Part shown: positions 33,218 to 44,772 of the stretch, piece by piece | Layout: the number at the start of each line of letters is the position of its first letter | Numbering within the stretch: the first letter of the stretch is position 1 | Source: Allodiplogaster sudhausi | Lineage: Eukaryota > Nematoda > Chromadorea > Rhabditida > Diplogasteridae | DNA length: 64,000 nucleotides | Direction: 5' to 3' | Assembly: GCA_945643635.1 (NCBI GenBank) | Contig: CALZFC010000095.1 | Location: 792,501-856,500, forward strand | Notes under the pieces: generated by a model | What the model was told of the DNA's origin: nothing | Database searches by the model: none | The model's input: the letters and a program-made list of their open reading frames with translations, nothing else | Translations under genes and position numbers: made by a program

Positions 33218-35625
33218 ATGGCATCTATCGCCGAGATCTTCTGGGAGTCTTCTCACTACAACTGTGCGTAAGTGCCATTTCATTGGAGCGAGAGAGAGAG
33301 AGAGCAGAGATAAAGTGAGCGCGAAGAGAGCAAGGGAGAGGATAAATAGAAAAGATAGAGAGAAATATGTAGACAGAGCAAGAGAAAAAGATACAGTGAT
33401 TTCAGCGCAGTAATGCCCCCGGGTGAGTTGTGGACGGAGCATCGAGGGACGCCGCGGCCATACTTTGGCGCCTTCTGCATGGCCGTTGGATTCGTGGCAA
33501 TCTTCGTGTACTCGCTGTGTCTGGTCGGAGTGTGGCAGCAGAGGAGACACTCCTGCTACAAGGTCAGCACTCTTCTCCGCTTCCATTCTCTTCTTCCAAT
33601 TATATGGAGGTCCTTGAGGTCCTTGCAGATCATGCTGTACCTCGGCTTCGTGGACATCATGTCCCTCACGGGCTTCGCCGTTCTCGCCGGTCTCTTCTTC
33701 ATCCAGGGCGAAGTCTTCTGCAGTAATCCCATGAAACACTACATCGTCGGCGCTGTCTCTCTCGGTCAGACCCCACCTCCCCCTCGGTCAGACCCCTTCC
33801 TCCCCTCGGTAAGACCCCCTCCTCCCCCTCGGTCGGACCCATCCTCCCCCTCGGTCAGACACCTCCTCCCCTCGGTCAGACCCCTCCTGCCATCGGTCAG
33901 ACCCCCTCCTAACCCTAGGTCAGACCCTTCTCTTCCTCTCGGTCAGACCCCTCCTCCCCCTCGGTCAGACCCCTACTCCCCTCGGACAGACCCCTCCTCC
34001 CCTCGGTCAGACCCCCTCCTAACCCTAGGTCAGACCCTCCTGTTCCTATTCGGTCAGACCCCTCCTCCCCCTCGGTCAGACCCCCTCCTCCCACTCGGTC
34101 AGATCCCTCCTCCCCCTCGGTCAGACCCCTCCTTCCCCTCTCCTCCTCGGTCAGACCCCCTTCTTCCCCCTCGGTCAGACCCCCTCCTCCCCCCTCGGTC
34201 AGACCCCTCCTTCTCCCCTTCTCCTCGGTCAGACCCCTCTACCTTCTCGGTCAGACCCCCTCCTCACCCTCGGTCAGACCCCTCTTCCTCCTCGGTCAGA
34301 CCCCCTACTCCCCCTCCCCAAGGAGTCTTCTTCCACTGCAGCATCCTGGTGCATGTGCTGTCTGACCGGTCTTCTCCTGGTCATCAATCGTCTCACCGAC
34401 TTCTACGACATCCGCCTAATCAGCAGATGCTTTATTGTGTGTACAAATAAAGTTGTGCCAACATTTCTTTCATTCCTTCATGTCAAATCCTTCTATTAAT
34501 TTGATATTCCAGGGAGGCCGAACTTATTGGACGCTCTTGATTCCGACGAGTTATGGGCTGTATTTCCTTGTCTGCACTCCTCCGGACACATTCAACTCAA
34601 CCAAAGGAGCCTACTTCTTTAACCCGCTCATCCACATCCCCGGAATACCTGAAGCAGATGTCAATCTTCTTCTCATTCCGTTCTAATGCTAACAATAAGA
34701 ACTCTTTTGCAGTATGAGAACGTTCCTTGTCTCTGCAACAACGTTTTCGTGGCTATTGCAACTGCTTTCCTTTACGTCGTCTTTGCAGCCCTCTTCCTTT
34801 CTAAAAAGTCAGCACAAATCTACTAATGTGTTCATTAAATAATTTAGGCGGAAGATGGAAAAGAAAAGGAATTACCTTAACAGGGCAGAAATGGAAAGCG
34901 CATCCGTAGTTGCTCAGCAGAGAATGAAGACGTGGAGAATGCAGGTTTAGTCCCACTTCACATCTCATCGTTTTTGTTTTCACATTTCAACGAGTGAAGT
35001 GGCGTAAATCGTTAATCTCTCATGGGAGCCAAGAAAAGAGCATGTGGACTGAGTCGTGAATAGGCGTGCTTTAACTATCCATGATAATCGTAGTCGTTAT
35101 GTCTCATCACGATTCACTGTCGTTGTATATATCATAAATTTATATTTATTCAAAAAGAAGATAATTAATGACAGATTTTAATCCAATCTTGCTGCATTTG
35201 TGCCATCAACACGGTCGCTTCTCTCATGTACATCTACATGCAGTTCCTCCCCGTCCCAGATATTTTTTGCTTCGCCGCAACGATTAGTCTTCAGCTCACT
35301 CATGGTTTTTCCCCCTCTCAAGTTCTGCTTGTTCTTGAATATATGTATATATGATGGCTTTTTCTTTTAAACAAAACTGTATAGATGATTAATTTACAAA
35401 TGTTCAGGTCGATATTATTATTATGTTAATTTAATTTTTTTTACAATAAATACGCATTTTGATATAGTACATGATATGTATGTACATGTATAGTAAATTA
35501 TATCTACTCGAGGTTCTCCTTCGGTGATCTACCTCTGTCTGAACGATTCCATCCGTCACACAGTTGCTGAGATTCTACACATTAAAGTGGTACGTGTCAC
35601 TCTAATTTATTCCGTAAGACACTGA
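33218..35625 (+). CDS. Serpentine receptor class t (srt) chemoreceptor, nine exons
   Basis: Exons 33218-33267, 33406-33562, 33629-33764, 34342-34436, 34513-34659, 34713-34807, 34848-34944, 35175-35304 and 35513-35625 join in phase to 339 residues. The N terminus has SSHYNCA; TM1 ends in SCYK; TM2 begins IMLYLGFVDI, then GEVFCSNPMKHYIVGA; TM3 carries LLLVINR. After TM4 comes the hallmark GGRTYWTLLIPTSYGLYFL then TPPDTFNSTKGAYFF.P. ILIQSCCICAINTVASLMY is TM6, and SPSVIYLCLNDSIR closes TM7. These are class t motifs. Such receptors act in chemosensory neurons. Exon 2 uses acceptor ttcag at 33405 to keep frame; the first Met is assigned by that splice. No lesion is seen. The third intron is a minisatellite. 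Confidence 0.92.
33765..34341. repeat. Minisatellite filling srt intron 3, iterating the 5' splice site
   Basis: The 577-bp intron starts at the exon 3 junction ctctcg|gtcagacccc. It consists of about two dozen units of roughly 19-25 bp of the form cctcggtcagacccctcctc, then ends ttccactgcag. Every unit repeats the exon-end ctcg plus GTCAGAC, so each is a potential donor. The whole tract is also open in the frame that continues from exon 3, as a Pro/Arg/Ser-rich peptide. Confidence 0.9.
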
Positions 35626-35839
35626 CTGACTGGTGAAATTGGCAGGCCAAGTCGAACATTGTCCTGCCGGCGGGAGGGCATCTCGAGCCAACGGCCACTT
35701 CTCATCAAAGAGACTTCACAACGGTCACTGGCATTACGCGATGATTCAACTTCCTCACACAAACTACGAGACAAGAGATTCCCCCGCGTCTCCTAATAAT
35801 CTCGTTCTACATACATCTCTCTGAGTCACTCTCGTTTAT

Positions 35840-35884
<45 letters not shown>

Positions 35885-36022
35885 GGCCCACAACTACATT
35901 CTCACTAATAGAACGACCATCTAAAGCGACAAACTAATGGAGCGGTCTTTACCTTTCTCTTTTCCTCTCTCACTTTGTTCCTCGCTCTCTGTCTAACCTT
36001 ACCTCTTTTGCTTACTGTCTCG

Positions 36023-36061
<39 letters not shown>

Positions 36062-36261
36062 CTCACAGTCTCTCTCTCCCCTTATCGACTGTTTATCACG
36101 CCTTAATTGAAGCAATCTGTCTCAATATTCGTCTCCGAATGCCATAAGCCAAAAACCGAATAGTTTGACCTCTTCGTGCAAGTAGGCAGATTAACAGTTA
36201 GACTACATACAAAGTGGGTAGTATTTATACCGACGGAGGGGAGAAAAACGGCGCATCCGGT
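35626..36261. other. Intergenic between srt and the protease gene
   Basis: It contains two perfect (CT)n tracts (about 35838-35880 and 36018-36058). No gene is recognised. Confidence 0.6.
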
Positions 36262-37215
36262 CTATAGTACACCGAAGGCATCGTAGACTACGAAGTGAAA
36301 CATCAGACTTGCGGAAACGGTAGCACCAAAATCAGTCGTCCAAAATGTGGCACCCGCATTCCGCCAGTCATCCTCGCCCTCGATGACATCTCCCTCGCGC
36401 TTGAGCGGCCCGGTGAAGTAGTCGGAAGGAGTGAAGCGGAGGCAGCGGGCTGCATTGCCGGTCTCACTCTCGATGAAGGCGCAGAAGGCCGAGACGCGAG
36501 TGAAGAACTCTATAGAAAGAGAGAAATAGAGAAAAAGAAAGAGCTAACTAACAATAAGCGGCCTATGCGCGGCACTAAAAGTTGAAGGTAATGCCTGTAT
36601 TTAACCCCCCAGGGGTTGTAGAGGCCCAATCTCGGTGCAGTTCAACTCAGCTTGAGTCACTTGGAAAGAACTCATAGAAAGCAATTTAGAGAATACGAAG
36701 CAAAAAGTTAGAAAACCCTGGGTGCAGACTTTATAGTGAACTCAGGAAAGTCGTACAATGTGCCTCGGGTCAAAACCCAAATATCTCTTCACTTGCTAGC
36801 CGCACTCGAGCTGACGCCCATTATTTTACCAAATAGATATTATTAATGTTTTTTTTAAATTTATAAAAGACATTCTCTGTACAAAAAGCTGATTCTCTTA
36901 CCCGCCGGCTCGTGGCCGACGCAGAAGCCGACGGAAGTGATCCCGAGCTGGAAGAAGCGGCCATCCACCGATTGCGCCACTTGCGGACCGCCCGAGTCGC
37001 CCTGAATCAGTGAGAGATGGGTTACGGTAGGAGTCGCCTTGAATCAGGGAGAGGAGAGATTAAGATGTGGTAAGCAGAAGGTTCTTGCTTGCCAACGCCT
37101 TCGTATTAGCGGAAGCGTTAGGTATTGAACGAGAGCTAGAGAGCAACTACAAGATATTGTTTCTTTCTAAAAGAGACTTTTGAAGAGGGAGAGAGTATTG
37201 TAGAAAGAGTGAGAT

Positions 37216-37246
<31 letters not shown>

Positions 37247-39597
37247 AGAGAGAAAGTAGTGCTAGACAAATATTGCCAACCTTGCATGTAGCAGCCTTCT
37301 TGTCACTGCCGCAAAGATAGAGATGGCGGTCGAATTCTCTGGCCGGCTCGCATTCTTCCGGTGCGTAGAGAGCAAGCTGGGCGACGCGTAGACGGTCAGC
37401 CATCTCGATTTCTTCCTCATCTCAAGAGAGAGAGAGAGAGAGAAAGAAAGAGAGAGAAAGCGAGCGTGATGATGATGGGAAAGATGGAGATTGGAGAGGG
37501 GGCGGAGAAAGAGAACACAGATAGAAAAGAAGAGAACAGTTTTCAATACGATAACATGTAATTCCATTCCTCATTCAACAGTTTTGGAGCATAACTTTTT
37601 GCTCAATAAATTCATATTATGCAGCATTTCTTCGCACAACTGCGCAAATAAAAATACATATGTATCATCTACTTAACTTCGGGTTCGCGAGTCTATTAGC
37701 CGAGACACATGACACCCCCACAGAAGACCAAGTCGAATAAAGCCATGGAAATTCCTGGACGAAATTCTAAATTGGAGTCTCAGCTTAGGTATTGAGATAT
37801 GACTTTCTAGGATATTATTCGACTTGGTCTTCTGAGGAGGTGCATTTCAAAATCAGTTGAACAAAGTAGTTCAAGAGGTTCTTGAACAATCGGGATCAAA
37901 CGGGCCTACAGGCAGAACAACCCCTTGCCGGATCCACGGAATCGTGGTCCCGCCGACAGATGCGCATCCTACATTAGACGGGTTTGATGAAGTGCAGGCA
38001 ACCACTTTTCATAGAGCCCCATCCGGTCGCCACGACTTTGTTGACATTGTCGTCAGTCGTCGGCAGGCACACCGGCTGAACTTCCTCGTCGAAGACGATT
38101 TCCTTGGAGAGCTGCAAGGAAAACGTTTGGTTTTTGTTGATGTTGTGTAAAGTGAAATAGAATCTAACTTATGACAAATAAGGTACTTATTCGATTATTA
38201 TTTTTTTTTGTAAACAAAACTAAATAAATAATTATTTTTTTTGTAAAAAGTCAATTTTTTTAAACTAGAACAGATTCACCTTAAAGGAAGTATCCGACGA
38301 AAGAATACCGTATCTAATTAAATTACTTTTCAAACTGTGCTAAACTCCCAACTGGATGAGCCTTTTTTGAGCGCCCGCTACAAAATTTCTAATTTGAAAC
38401 TTATGTGCATCTAACCTCTCTCGACTTCTTTCATTGTCTCGCTTTTCTCTAACGTCTGCATCTCTCATCTCTTGGTGATAATGGGGTGCAAAGAGAGCAA
38501 GACGGGCAGAGACTGCCTCTTCTTCCCACCCGTTGGCACTCCTTGCTTGGTTTTGAGCATACACCGGGTGCATCGACAGAGACGTTTTTTTACCGTATTC
38601 CAGAAAACAAATGCAAATTTCTGGCTAAATACTGACTTTCGTAAAGCGGGACCACCTCTATTCGATCTTTTCGGTCAGACTTGATCATATGGGAATATAA
38701 AAGAAGAAGTTATTTTTTCGTCGGATACTTCCTTTAAGCAGCGCAACGTCGCACGAGTTGTTGCCGTGCTCTTCGATCGATCGGAAGTCGGGATGTACGA
38801 TGATATCTTCTATAACCACCTTTTCTCCTTCGTCGCACCCATGGAAGTCGCAGCTGCAAAAAAAAATTAATATAAATACAAATATAACTAAATAAATAAA
38901 TAAATATATATATATATATATAACACATATCTATCCAAAAAGAGTTCGAACTTGTTGATATTGTAGACGCCCACATAGACGGCAAGCTGGTCCTTCGGAA
39001 GGACCGCTGCATTACTGCGCCCGCAATGCGCAGCCGTCAGTATCCAACGCTCGGCGATTACGGTCCCACCACACATGACGTCAGAATTGGCGTCATCTAA
39101 TTAATTGACGTCATCTAATTCAAGTTTGCCAGATGAGAGTGAAGCATTCCAAAATTTTTAATGGCACCGCAAGTGGGTGGAGGTAGCACGCAACGATCCC
39201 GAGTGCGATCCCGCCTGGGGGCGAACACCCGGGGATGGCATAAGCGGAACCACTTTACCCCTTGCCATACGAACGGCGATGAAGACCTGCTTTCGGCTCG
39301 GCTTCGATGCCGTTGACGATTCGTTGCGAACGACGCGAACGAGGAGGCCACGAAACGAAGCTCTGGCCACAACTGAAGAGGGAGAGAGAGGATTAGAGAG
39401 AGAGAGAAAGTGAAGGGAGAAAAGTGAGATACAAAGGAGACGAGAACGCGAAAAGAGAGGCAGGGAATAGTTTTAAGAAGAAAACAATTCAGTGGTCATT
39501 TTGAAAGTTATCAAATACGATATTATTTACGAACTCACTCAAACGTTGCTGCTTCAGCAATAATTAACGCCAACGTCAAAATCACGAGCCGAACGAT
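36262..39597 (-). pseudogene. Chymotrypsin-like S1 serine protease, interrupted
   Basis: Minus-strand exons: 39539-39597 (signal segment RLVILTLALIIAEA), 39259-39372 (CGQS..., then RIVNGIEAEPK), 38925-39096 (CGGTVIAERWILTAAHC, catalytic His), 38734-38853 (NNSCDVALLK, catalytic Asp), 38006-38111 (LSKEIVFDEEVQPVCLP, ATGWGS), about 37281-37400 (DRLRVAQLALYAPEECE), 36902-37001 (GDSGGPQ, catalytic Ser) and 36262-36509 (EFFTRVSAFCAFIE plus a C-terminal extension of about 60 residues). It would be a secreted zymogen cleaved before IVNG. Two lesions: a frame change inside exon 2 between EPKA and VFIAVRMAR, and a MITE at the end of the Asp exon. The exon between ATGWGS and DRLR, and the start codon, are unresolved. 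Confidence 0.85.
38285..38733. mobile_element. TTAA-flanked MITE inserted at an exon end of the protease gene
   Basis: Perfect 18-bp inverted ends AGGAAGTATCCGAC... occupy 38285-38302 and 38716-38733, and TTAA is duplicated at 38281-38284 and 38734-38737. A TTAA target with short inverted ends is the piggyBac pattern. Read on the minus strand, deleting the element and one TTAA gives ...GCGCTGCTTAAG followed by gtgaatc, an ideal donor. Related sequence (ttaaaggaggtctccggcga) occurs at 52463 and 4430. Confidence 0.88.
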
Positions 39598-40100
39598 CTG
39601 AATAAACGAAAACTAAACCAATCTGAAATAAGACCCAATTAAGGAGGGAATATTTGCGGGTGGTTTCGCTATTACAACACGCTTCTACTTATTTCAATAT
39701 CGTGAATCTAAGACATTTAAACATATAATAAGATGTGCATATTTAGAAAGTAATTTTAAATTACAATATTTGCTCTCAGGAAATATCAGTTGGGATACTA
39801 ACGGACCATGTAAAATGCAGTCAATTGGAGTCAGCCGAACGCCAGAAGAGTTGTGCAGGAAAGTGATTGGCCATCACATAAAGTGGAAGCAGAAAGATTT
39901 ATGGAAATGTCTTTTGTTTTTACATATTTATATATATTTATTGAATATTTATTGCTTACAATTCGGTGAAAAATGTGATTGTTTATCCGAATGTATATGG
40001 GCATAATGGATTATATTGGTTTTTCTCACGGCAACTGACTATTCTACCGTTTCCGTATACCCAGTGGATTAGTTTTAAAAATTCTGTGCCACCTGCCCGA
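39598..40100. other. Upstream of the protease gene, nothing assigned
   Basis: The first coding exon with the protease start codon should lie here or further upstream, but I cannot identify it. No other gene is seen. Confidence 0.3.
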
Positions 40101-40104
40101 GTCG

Positions 40105-40210
40105 ACCTGCCGTGGCATTGATCTTGCAGATCGTCCAAGACATGTCAAGGACAATCGGTCATGACCGTTCCTGGTCATTACCATGGCAAGGACAAGTCAT
40201 GGACACTGTG
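40105..40210. mobile_element. Single end of the GCCGnGGCATT family
   Basis: gccgtggcattgatcttg continues into tccaagacatgtcaaggaca and atcggtcatgaccg, matching the inner end of the element at 25246. No mirrored end is found nearby, so it is a solo or truncated end. Confidence 0.6.
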
Positions 40211-40572
40211 CATATGGGCGTTGAAATATACTTTATTTGACAGTTTCAGCTCTATATTTATTTCATACGATTACGCACTTCGGGGATTCATATCGCCAAT
40301 ATGGACGTGTGGGCGGAGCCTAACGCGCTATTCGTGTAACTTCATCGACATCTGCACAAACATCTCCGAAATGTTTGCCGAAACTCTCTCGAAAAAAGCG
40401 CGTAGAGGTACAAATCGACAATGTACCTGAAAAGAGAACGTTGAGAGAGCGAGAAAGAACGACAAAGAAAGCGAGAAAAGTCGTGAGCAATTCATTAGGT
40501 GTTATATATTTCGCTTTGGATTCAAAATCATTTCCAAATGATTTGCATGGCAGAAAAAAATACATCAATATG

Positions 40573-43500
40573 TTAATTAATGAAACAAATTGAGGGAACA
40601 CAAACGAACGCCATAACAGAGGCGATTTCTCGAAAACCCATAAAGAAGAAGTAGAGGGTGGGACTGGTAAGTTGAAATTCCTCGAACAGGAAAAACATGA
40701 AGTAGTAAATCTGAATAGCTACAACGTCCATTGATGTGAAGCACTTGGGGAGACTTTGGAGTCAATAGAGTATCAGTGCCTTCCGGCATTATGTTTGTTG
40801 ACGTCACTTTTAATCTTGCTTCCCATGTCATATCGTATGCCAACCGTTTCCGGTGCTCGACACGTGATATAAATGAGTGTCGTGACAAGAAGCATAATCG
40901 ATGGACGCCACTGGCTCGCGGACGGCCTTGAGGACCTTATAAACGAAGCAAAACTAATGAGGGTGCTTGTTGTATAGGAGATATTGCTCAGAAAGTGGCG
41001 ATGTCAACGACGTTATATACACGTACCGAAGGCGAAGAAGCTTGCATACGAGCGCGATTGTGAAGAAGCAAATGAGCAGTTGAGGTAGCCAAGTCGTGCA
41101 CACCTAGACACCAGATATTTTTTTTACATAGTCTTCATCTTTTAGCTTAGAAATATGCAAGCCAATACACCGTATTTTCTTCACTATTCTATTATATTAC
41201 ATGCCGCTATATCCATTAGGATTGTAGCGGCCGAGTCCTCGGTCCCTTTTAATCACTTTGATTCTGCTACTAATTGGGCCACCTCTTTGATGTTCTTGTA
41301 AAATTGTGGAACGGGACACTAATAAATAAACTATGGTAATTTAAGCGAGAGAATTGCAACGACCTGGAGAAGTGTATATTGTATATCGAATGCCTCTTTC
41401 AGGAACTCTGCATTGTCGTATTCGCTAAAGTGAAAAAGGTCATCATTAATCATGCATTAGGATTGCTCACAAATGAAATATTTCCGATATCCACGGAATA
41501 ATCAATGAATCTGAAGCTGCCAAAGTGGACTTACTGCGGGCTATTTCGGTGGATGTTCTTTATCACGAAGTAAGCGATATGCATCGGGCTCACCAGCAGG
41601 AATAGCGCGCCAACTATTGCGCTAATTGCAACGTAGCGATGCTAGTGAGCTGTCAATTAGAATTGTTCAATTTGTTTACATCTCTTTTTTTTATCATAAC
41701 AGATTTCGTATAGGTCTCTTTTCATACCAGTCACTTCAGTAACTCTCTATATATGAGAAGGGATGCAAGGCATGGGAGAGCATTGTTCCTAAGAATCTCT
41801 TTATTAGAGGATCGAGGAGGGCGTGCCTACAGGTTTTACATATTTATATATTTATTTTACATTGAAAACTTTATGAGCAATTCAACTGCTATTTATAACA
41901 AAGTTGGTTGTTATCTTTCGATTTTTCACTTGGGTCTTAGCTTTCGATTTTGGAGAAGGGGGGGCGTCTTAGCTTTCGATTTTGGAAAAGGGGAGCGTCT
42001 TAGCTTTCGATCGTTGAATGGTTGAATGCTTAGTTATACAAGTGCATGTATGCATAAATAACAAATAGCATGAAATTCCGCGATTGAATTGTCACGGCAT
42101 TCTGCTAAGGATAACTACATAGTAGTACAACTATGAGCAATCAAGAGAATAAGAGAAGGAGAAAGAAAGTGCGATGGAAAGAAGCATTATGGGATGTAGC
42201 AAGTGTGAGAAAGTGCGATGGAAAGAAGCATTATGGGATGTAGCAAGTGTGTTATGTGACTGCCCCCAGACTCTCTTCATGTTGCTGCAGTACATGAGGG
42301 AGATGCTAGCAGGGCTATCAATGGACTCTCTCCCTCCTTTCACTGGTAAAGGAGATTTTGGCGCGTTTGTGGAGAGGTTTAAGGCAAAGTACAGTCGCTT
42401 GCTGTCTGTGGAGCAGTGCGCGAACCAGTTGGTCATTCTTCTGGAAGGCGACGCGAGGAAGGCGTACGAAGTTCTTCCCGAAGACATTAAGCGCGCGGGG
42501 TTTTATGAAGTGGTGAATGCTTTGGAGAGGAGGTTCCACGGCGACCCTTACCTGTCCGCCTTCGAAGCCGACCAGAAGCTAAGGAAGCTGACGAAGAGAA
42601 GCGACCAGTCGGTTGCAGACTTCTGCCTCGAGATTAAGTTGTTGAGTAAGCAGGCTTTCCCTGGCGCGCCAGAAGAGATTCTAGCGATGCTGCGCAGGTC
42701 CGGAGAAGCATTCCCACGCGATGACGCCCCGACTTCGAGCCGTAACTAGAACACGAGCCACACCGAGACGCGCCGCAACAACTCCATGGTCTCTGCAGCT
42801 TCTGGCCAGGCATGAAGGACGACGTGAAAAAGTACGTGAAGAACTGCCCGGAGTAGTACCCTGTTCAACGTGAGAGAGCCGCTGGTCCCACCTTTGAAGC
42901 CCATGCTAGTCGGAGAGCCTTTTGAGATCGAAGCCATCGATGTCGGAACTTCCTGGTCTGGAAACAGATACATTCTTACTGTAGTAGATGCATTCTCGAA
43001 GTTGGAGATGAGGAGGGCGGTTGGGTTGTGGAGAGAATGCAGGGGAGACGCCTTGATGAGATGGAGCAACTCGATGCGAATGTGAAATGTCTAGCTCAGC
43101 CAGCATATGCTGCTCAAGTCGCAGTTCATTGCTAATTAAATCCACCTGCTAATTGAAATTTACATAGTGCCTAAGGTCAGATAAACGTCCAGCACTTCAT
43201 AATTGACTACGAGTCAAAAGGTAAAAGATGTACATAAAAGATGACCTCGTTGTCAAAGCAAAACATTTCCTGCAGGAAACGACCATGGAGCAATGAGGCA
43301 TTGCCTAGAGGAATATGTAATCTTTCCATATCGAAGTTGCAAGCCATATTCCAAAATCGAAAGCTAAGACGCCCCCCCCCCTCTCCGAACATCGAAAGCT
43401 AAGACGCCCCCCTTCTCCAAAATCGAAAGCTAAGACGCCCCCCACTTTCGTGGGCTCGAAAAATTATTTTCGAAAGCTAAGACTCGCACCCCAAAGTTTT

Positions 43501-44559
43501 GGTGGTCAAAAGTTTTTGAAAACTTCGTTCTTTTAATTGGTATTCCAGCATTCCTTGAAGTTCTCTTGCGACATAACATTCAAGACTAATCAATTTAATC
43601 AAGAGATTACATTTTTATTAATACAGACTGTATAATTTTTTTAAGGAAAACTCCTTCGAAGCTTACTGTCACGTCGTTTGCGAGCCAAAATACCAAAACT
43701 GCCCCGGGCTGGCGCCAATGGAAACCTCCTTGATTCTTACAGATGAGCTCTCTTAATCTATGCATCAAACTTCAACCAATATTCTTGAAGAAAATAGGTC
43801 GATATACCGCGATGCATCGCTCTACGCTCGTTGCAATTATAAGATAGGCACTGGAATGAGTGAGAGTGAGATATTGGAAGAGAGGGAGAGTGAGAGAGAG
43901 AGAGTAAGAGAAAGAGAGCGAAAAGTAAGAGAACGCTCTCTCTCCTTTTCCCTCCATATGTAAATATGAAGGGAAAAGGAGGGAGAGCGCAATTATGTTA
44001 GGGATTTAGATGGTATGAGCAATAATTTATTTATTTGTTTATTCATACATCAATAAAAATAATATTGTGAGTCAAACAAGCAATAGATCTATTTCGTGAC
44101 AAAATATAGTTTGACCTGCTCATTCGCATCCATTGTACCATCGTTGAGAAAAAAGTAGAAACTATAGATGCTGCAAGTGAATCCGTAGACGTGTCGTAGC
44201 ATAATAAGACGAGATTGTTGAATATACATAAAATGTCGGTGGCTATTGCAGCCTCAAGTTTAAGATAACCCTTCCGTTCTTCGACTTTCCATCTTTTTAA
44301 TTTTTTTTAATTTTTAAGCTTATTATATATAATAATGTGCGGACGCATCAACCTTGAGGAAAATATACTTCTCCGACGGCATTTTGTGAAGTACGAACAA
44401 GTTGATAGATTGATTTATTGCTCCTGCAATTATTAATTTTGTTCAGGAAGAAAAGAAAACTAACTACTTACCAAGACCACACAGGACGGGAAGAACGTAG
44501 AAATATAAGAAATCAAGCTCAAGCACAATAGACGTTGTGCTAATGTCGACTGAAGCCAT
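40573..44559 (-). CDS. Rhodopsin-like (class A) peptide-type GPCR, 5' half with phase conflicts
   Basis: The 3' half joins perfectly: 41535-41641 (TM4 ALFLLVSPMHIAYFVI), 41364-41424, 41027-41103 (TM5 TWLPQLLICFFTIALVCKLL), 40803-40935 (TM6 WRPSIMLLVTTLIYITC) and 40573-40743 (TM7 ending SPTLYFFFMGFRE, stop at 40573). Upstream exons are 44472-44559 (Met start, TM1), 44353-44423 (NLFVLHKMPSEKY), 44139-44252 (TM2 ATDILCIFNNLVLL) and 43777-43850 (TSVERCIAVYRPIF, the DRY-like end of TM3). SVERCIAVYRP and the N-terminal GN-VL pattern resemble FMRFamide-type neuropeptide receptors. Inside the TM2 exon the first-loop sequence (HVYGFTCSIYSFYFF) is in another frame, and the phases of exons 3/4 and 4/5 disagree, so the copy is probably decaying. 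The intron between TM3 and TM4 hosts the element at 41930-43500. Confidence 0.65.
42285..42749 (+). pseudogene. Retrotransposon Gag-like fragment
   Basis: The open frame contains LPPFTGKGDFGAFVERFKAK, then LLEGDARKAYEVLPED, YEVVNALERRF and ADFCLEIKLLSKQAFPG. This arrangement (F.G...F..F...F, L.G.A...., Y..V...L..RF) is that of the Gag capsid region of Ty3/Gypsy-type and related LTR elements. It ends at a stop at 42747-42749 with no zinc knuckle, protease or reverse transcriptase after it. Confidence 0.7.
42870..43085 (+). pseudogene. Retrotransposon integrase fragment
   Basis: The sequence PLVPPLKPMLVGEPFEIEAI then DV..SWSGNRYILTVVDAFSK is the start of the integrase catalytic core, with the first catalytic Asp and the GNRYILTVVD.FSK signature of Ty3/Gypsy elements. 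Everything between gag and this point (protease, RT, RNase H, about 2 kb) is missing, so this is an internally deleted retroelement. Confidence 0.75.
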
Positions 44560-44772
44560 CTGAATTTCTACAATATTTGGTAATATTTTCTGTACTGGGC
44601 CACAATAGAACTCTAATTCTCAAAGTACTGATTCTCAAAATTTAAAAAGGCAAGTATTTTTCTAGCCCTTAGAATCAAGCAAGTAATATTATAGTAGAAA
44701 ATTTACATTTAACCAAAATCCAAAATCTTTCTTTAAGTGAAGAGTTAAGAGAGAATGGAAGAATGTTCAATA

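Larger units (their letters stand above)
41930..43500. mobile_element. Composite element: gag and integrase pieces between inverted short-repeat arrays
   Basis: The left side (41936-42015) has three units of cttagctttcgattttgga spaced by G-runs. The right side (43345-43490) has four units in inverted orientation (ccaaaatcgaaagctaag, C-runs). Between them are a 43-bp direct duplication (about 42166-42208 and 42209-42251) and retrotransposon fragments. The layout resembles a fold-back transposon that engulfed retroelement parts. No long terminal repeats are visible. Confidence 0.6.

Noticed and set aside
33413..34450. A 345-codon ORF spanning exons 2-3 of the srt gene and the minisatellite
   Set aside because: It reads through two introns; the srt exons explain the coding parts and the repeat is open only because its units lack stops.
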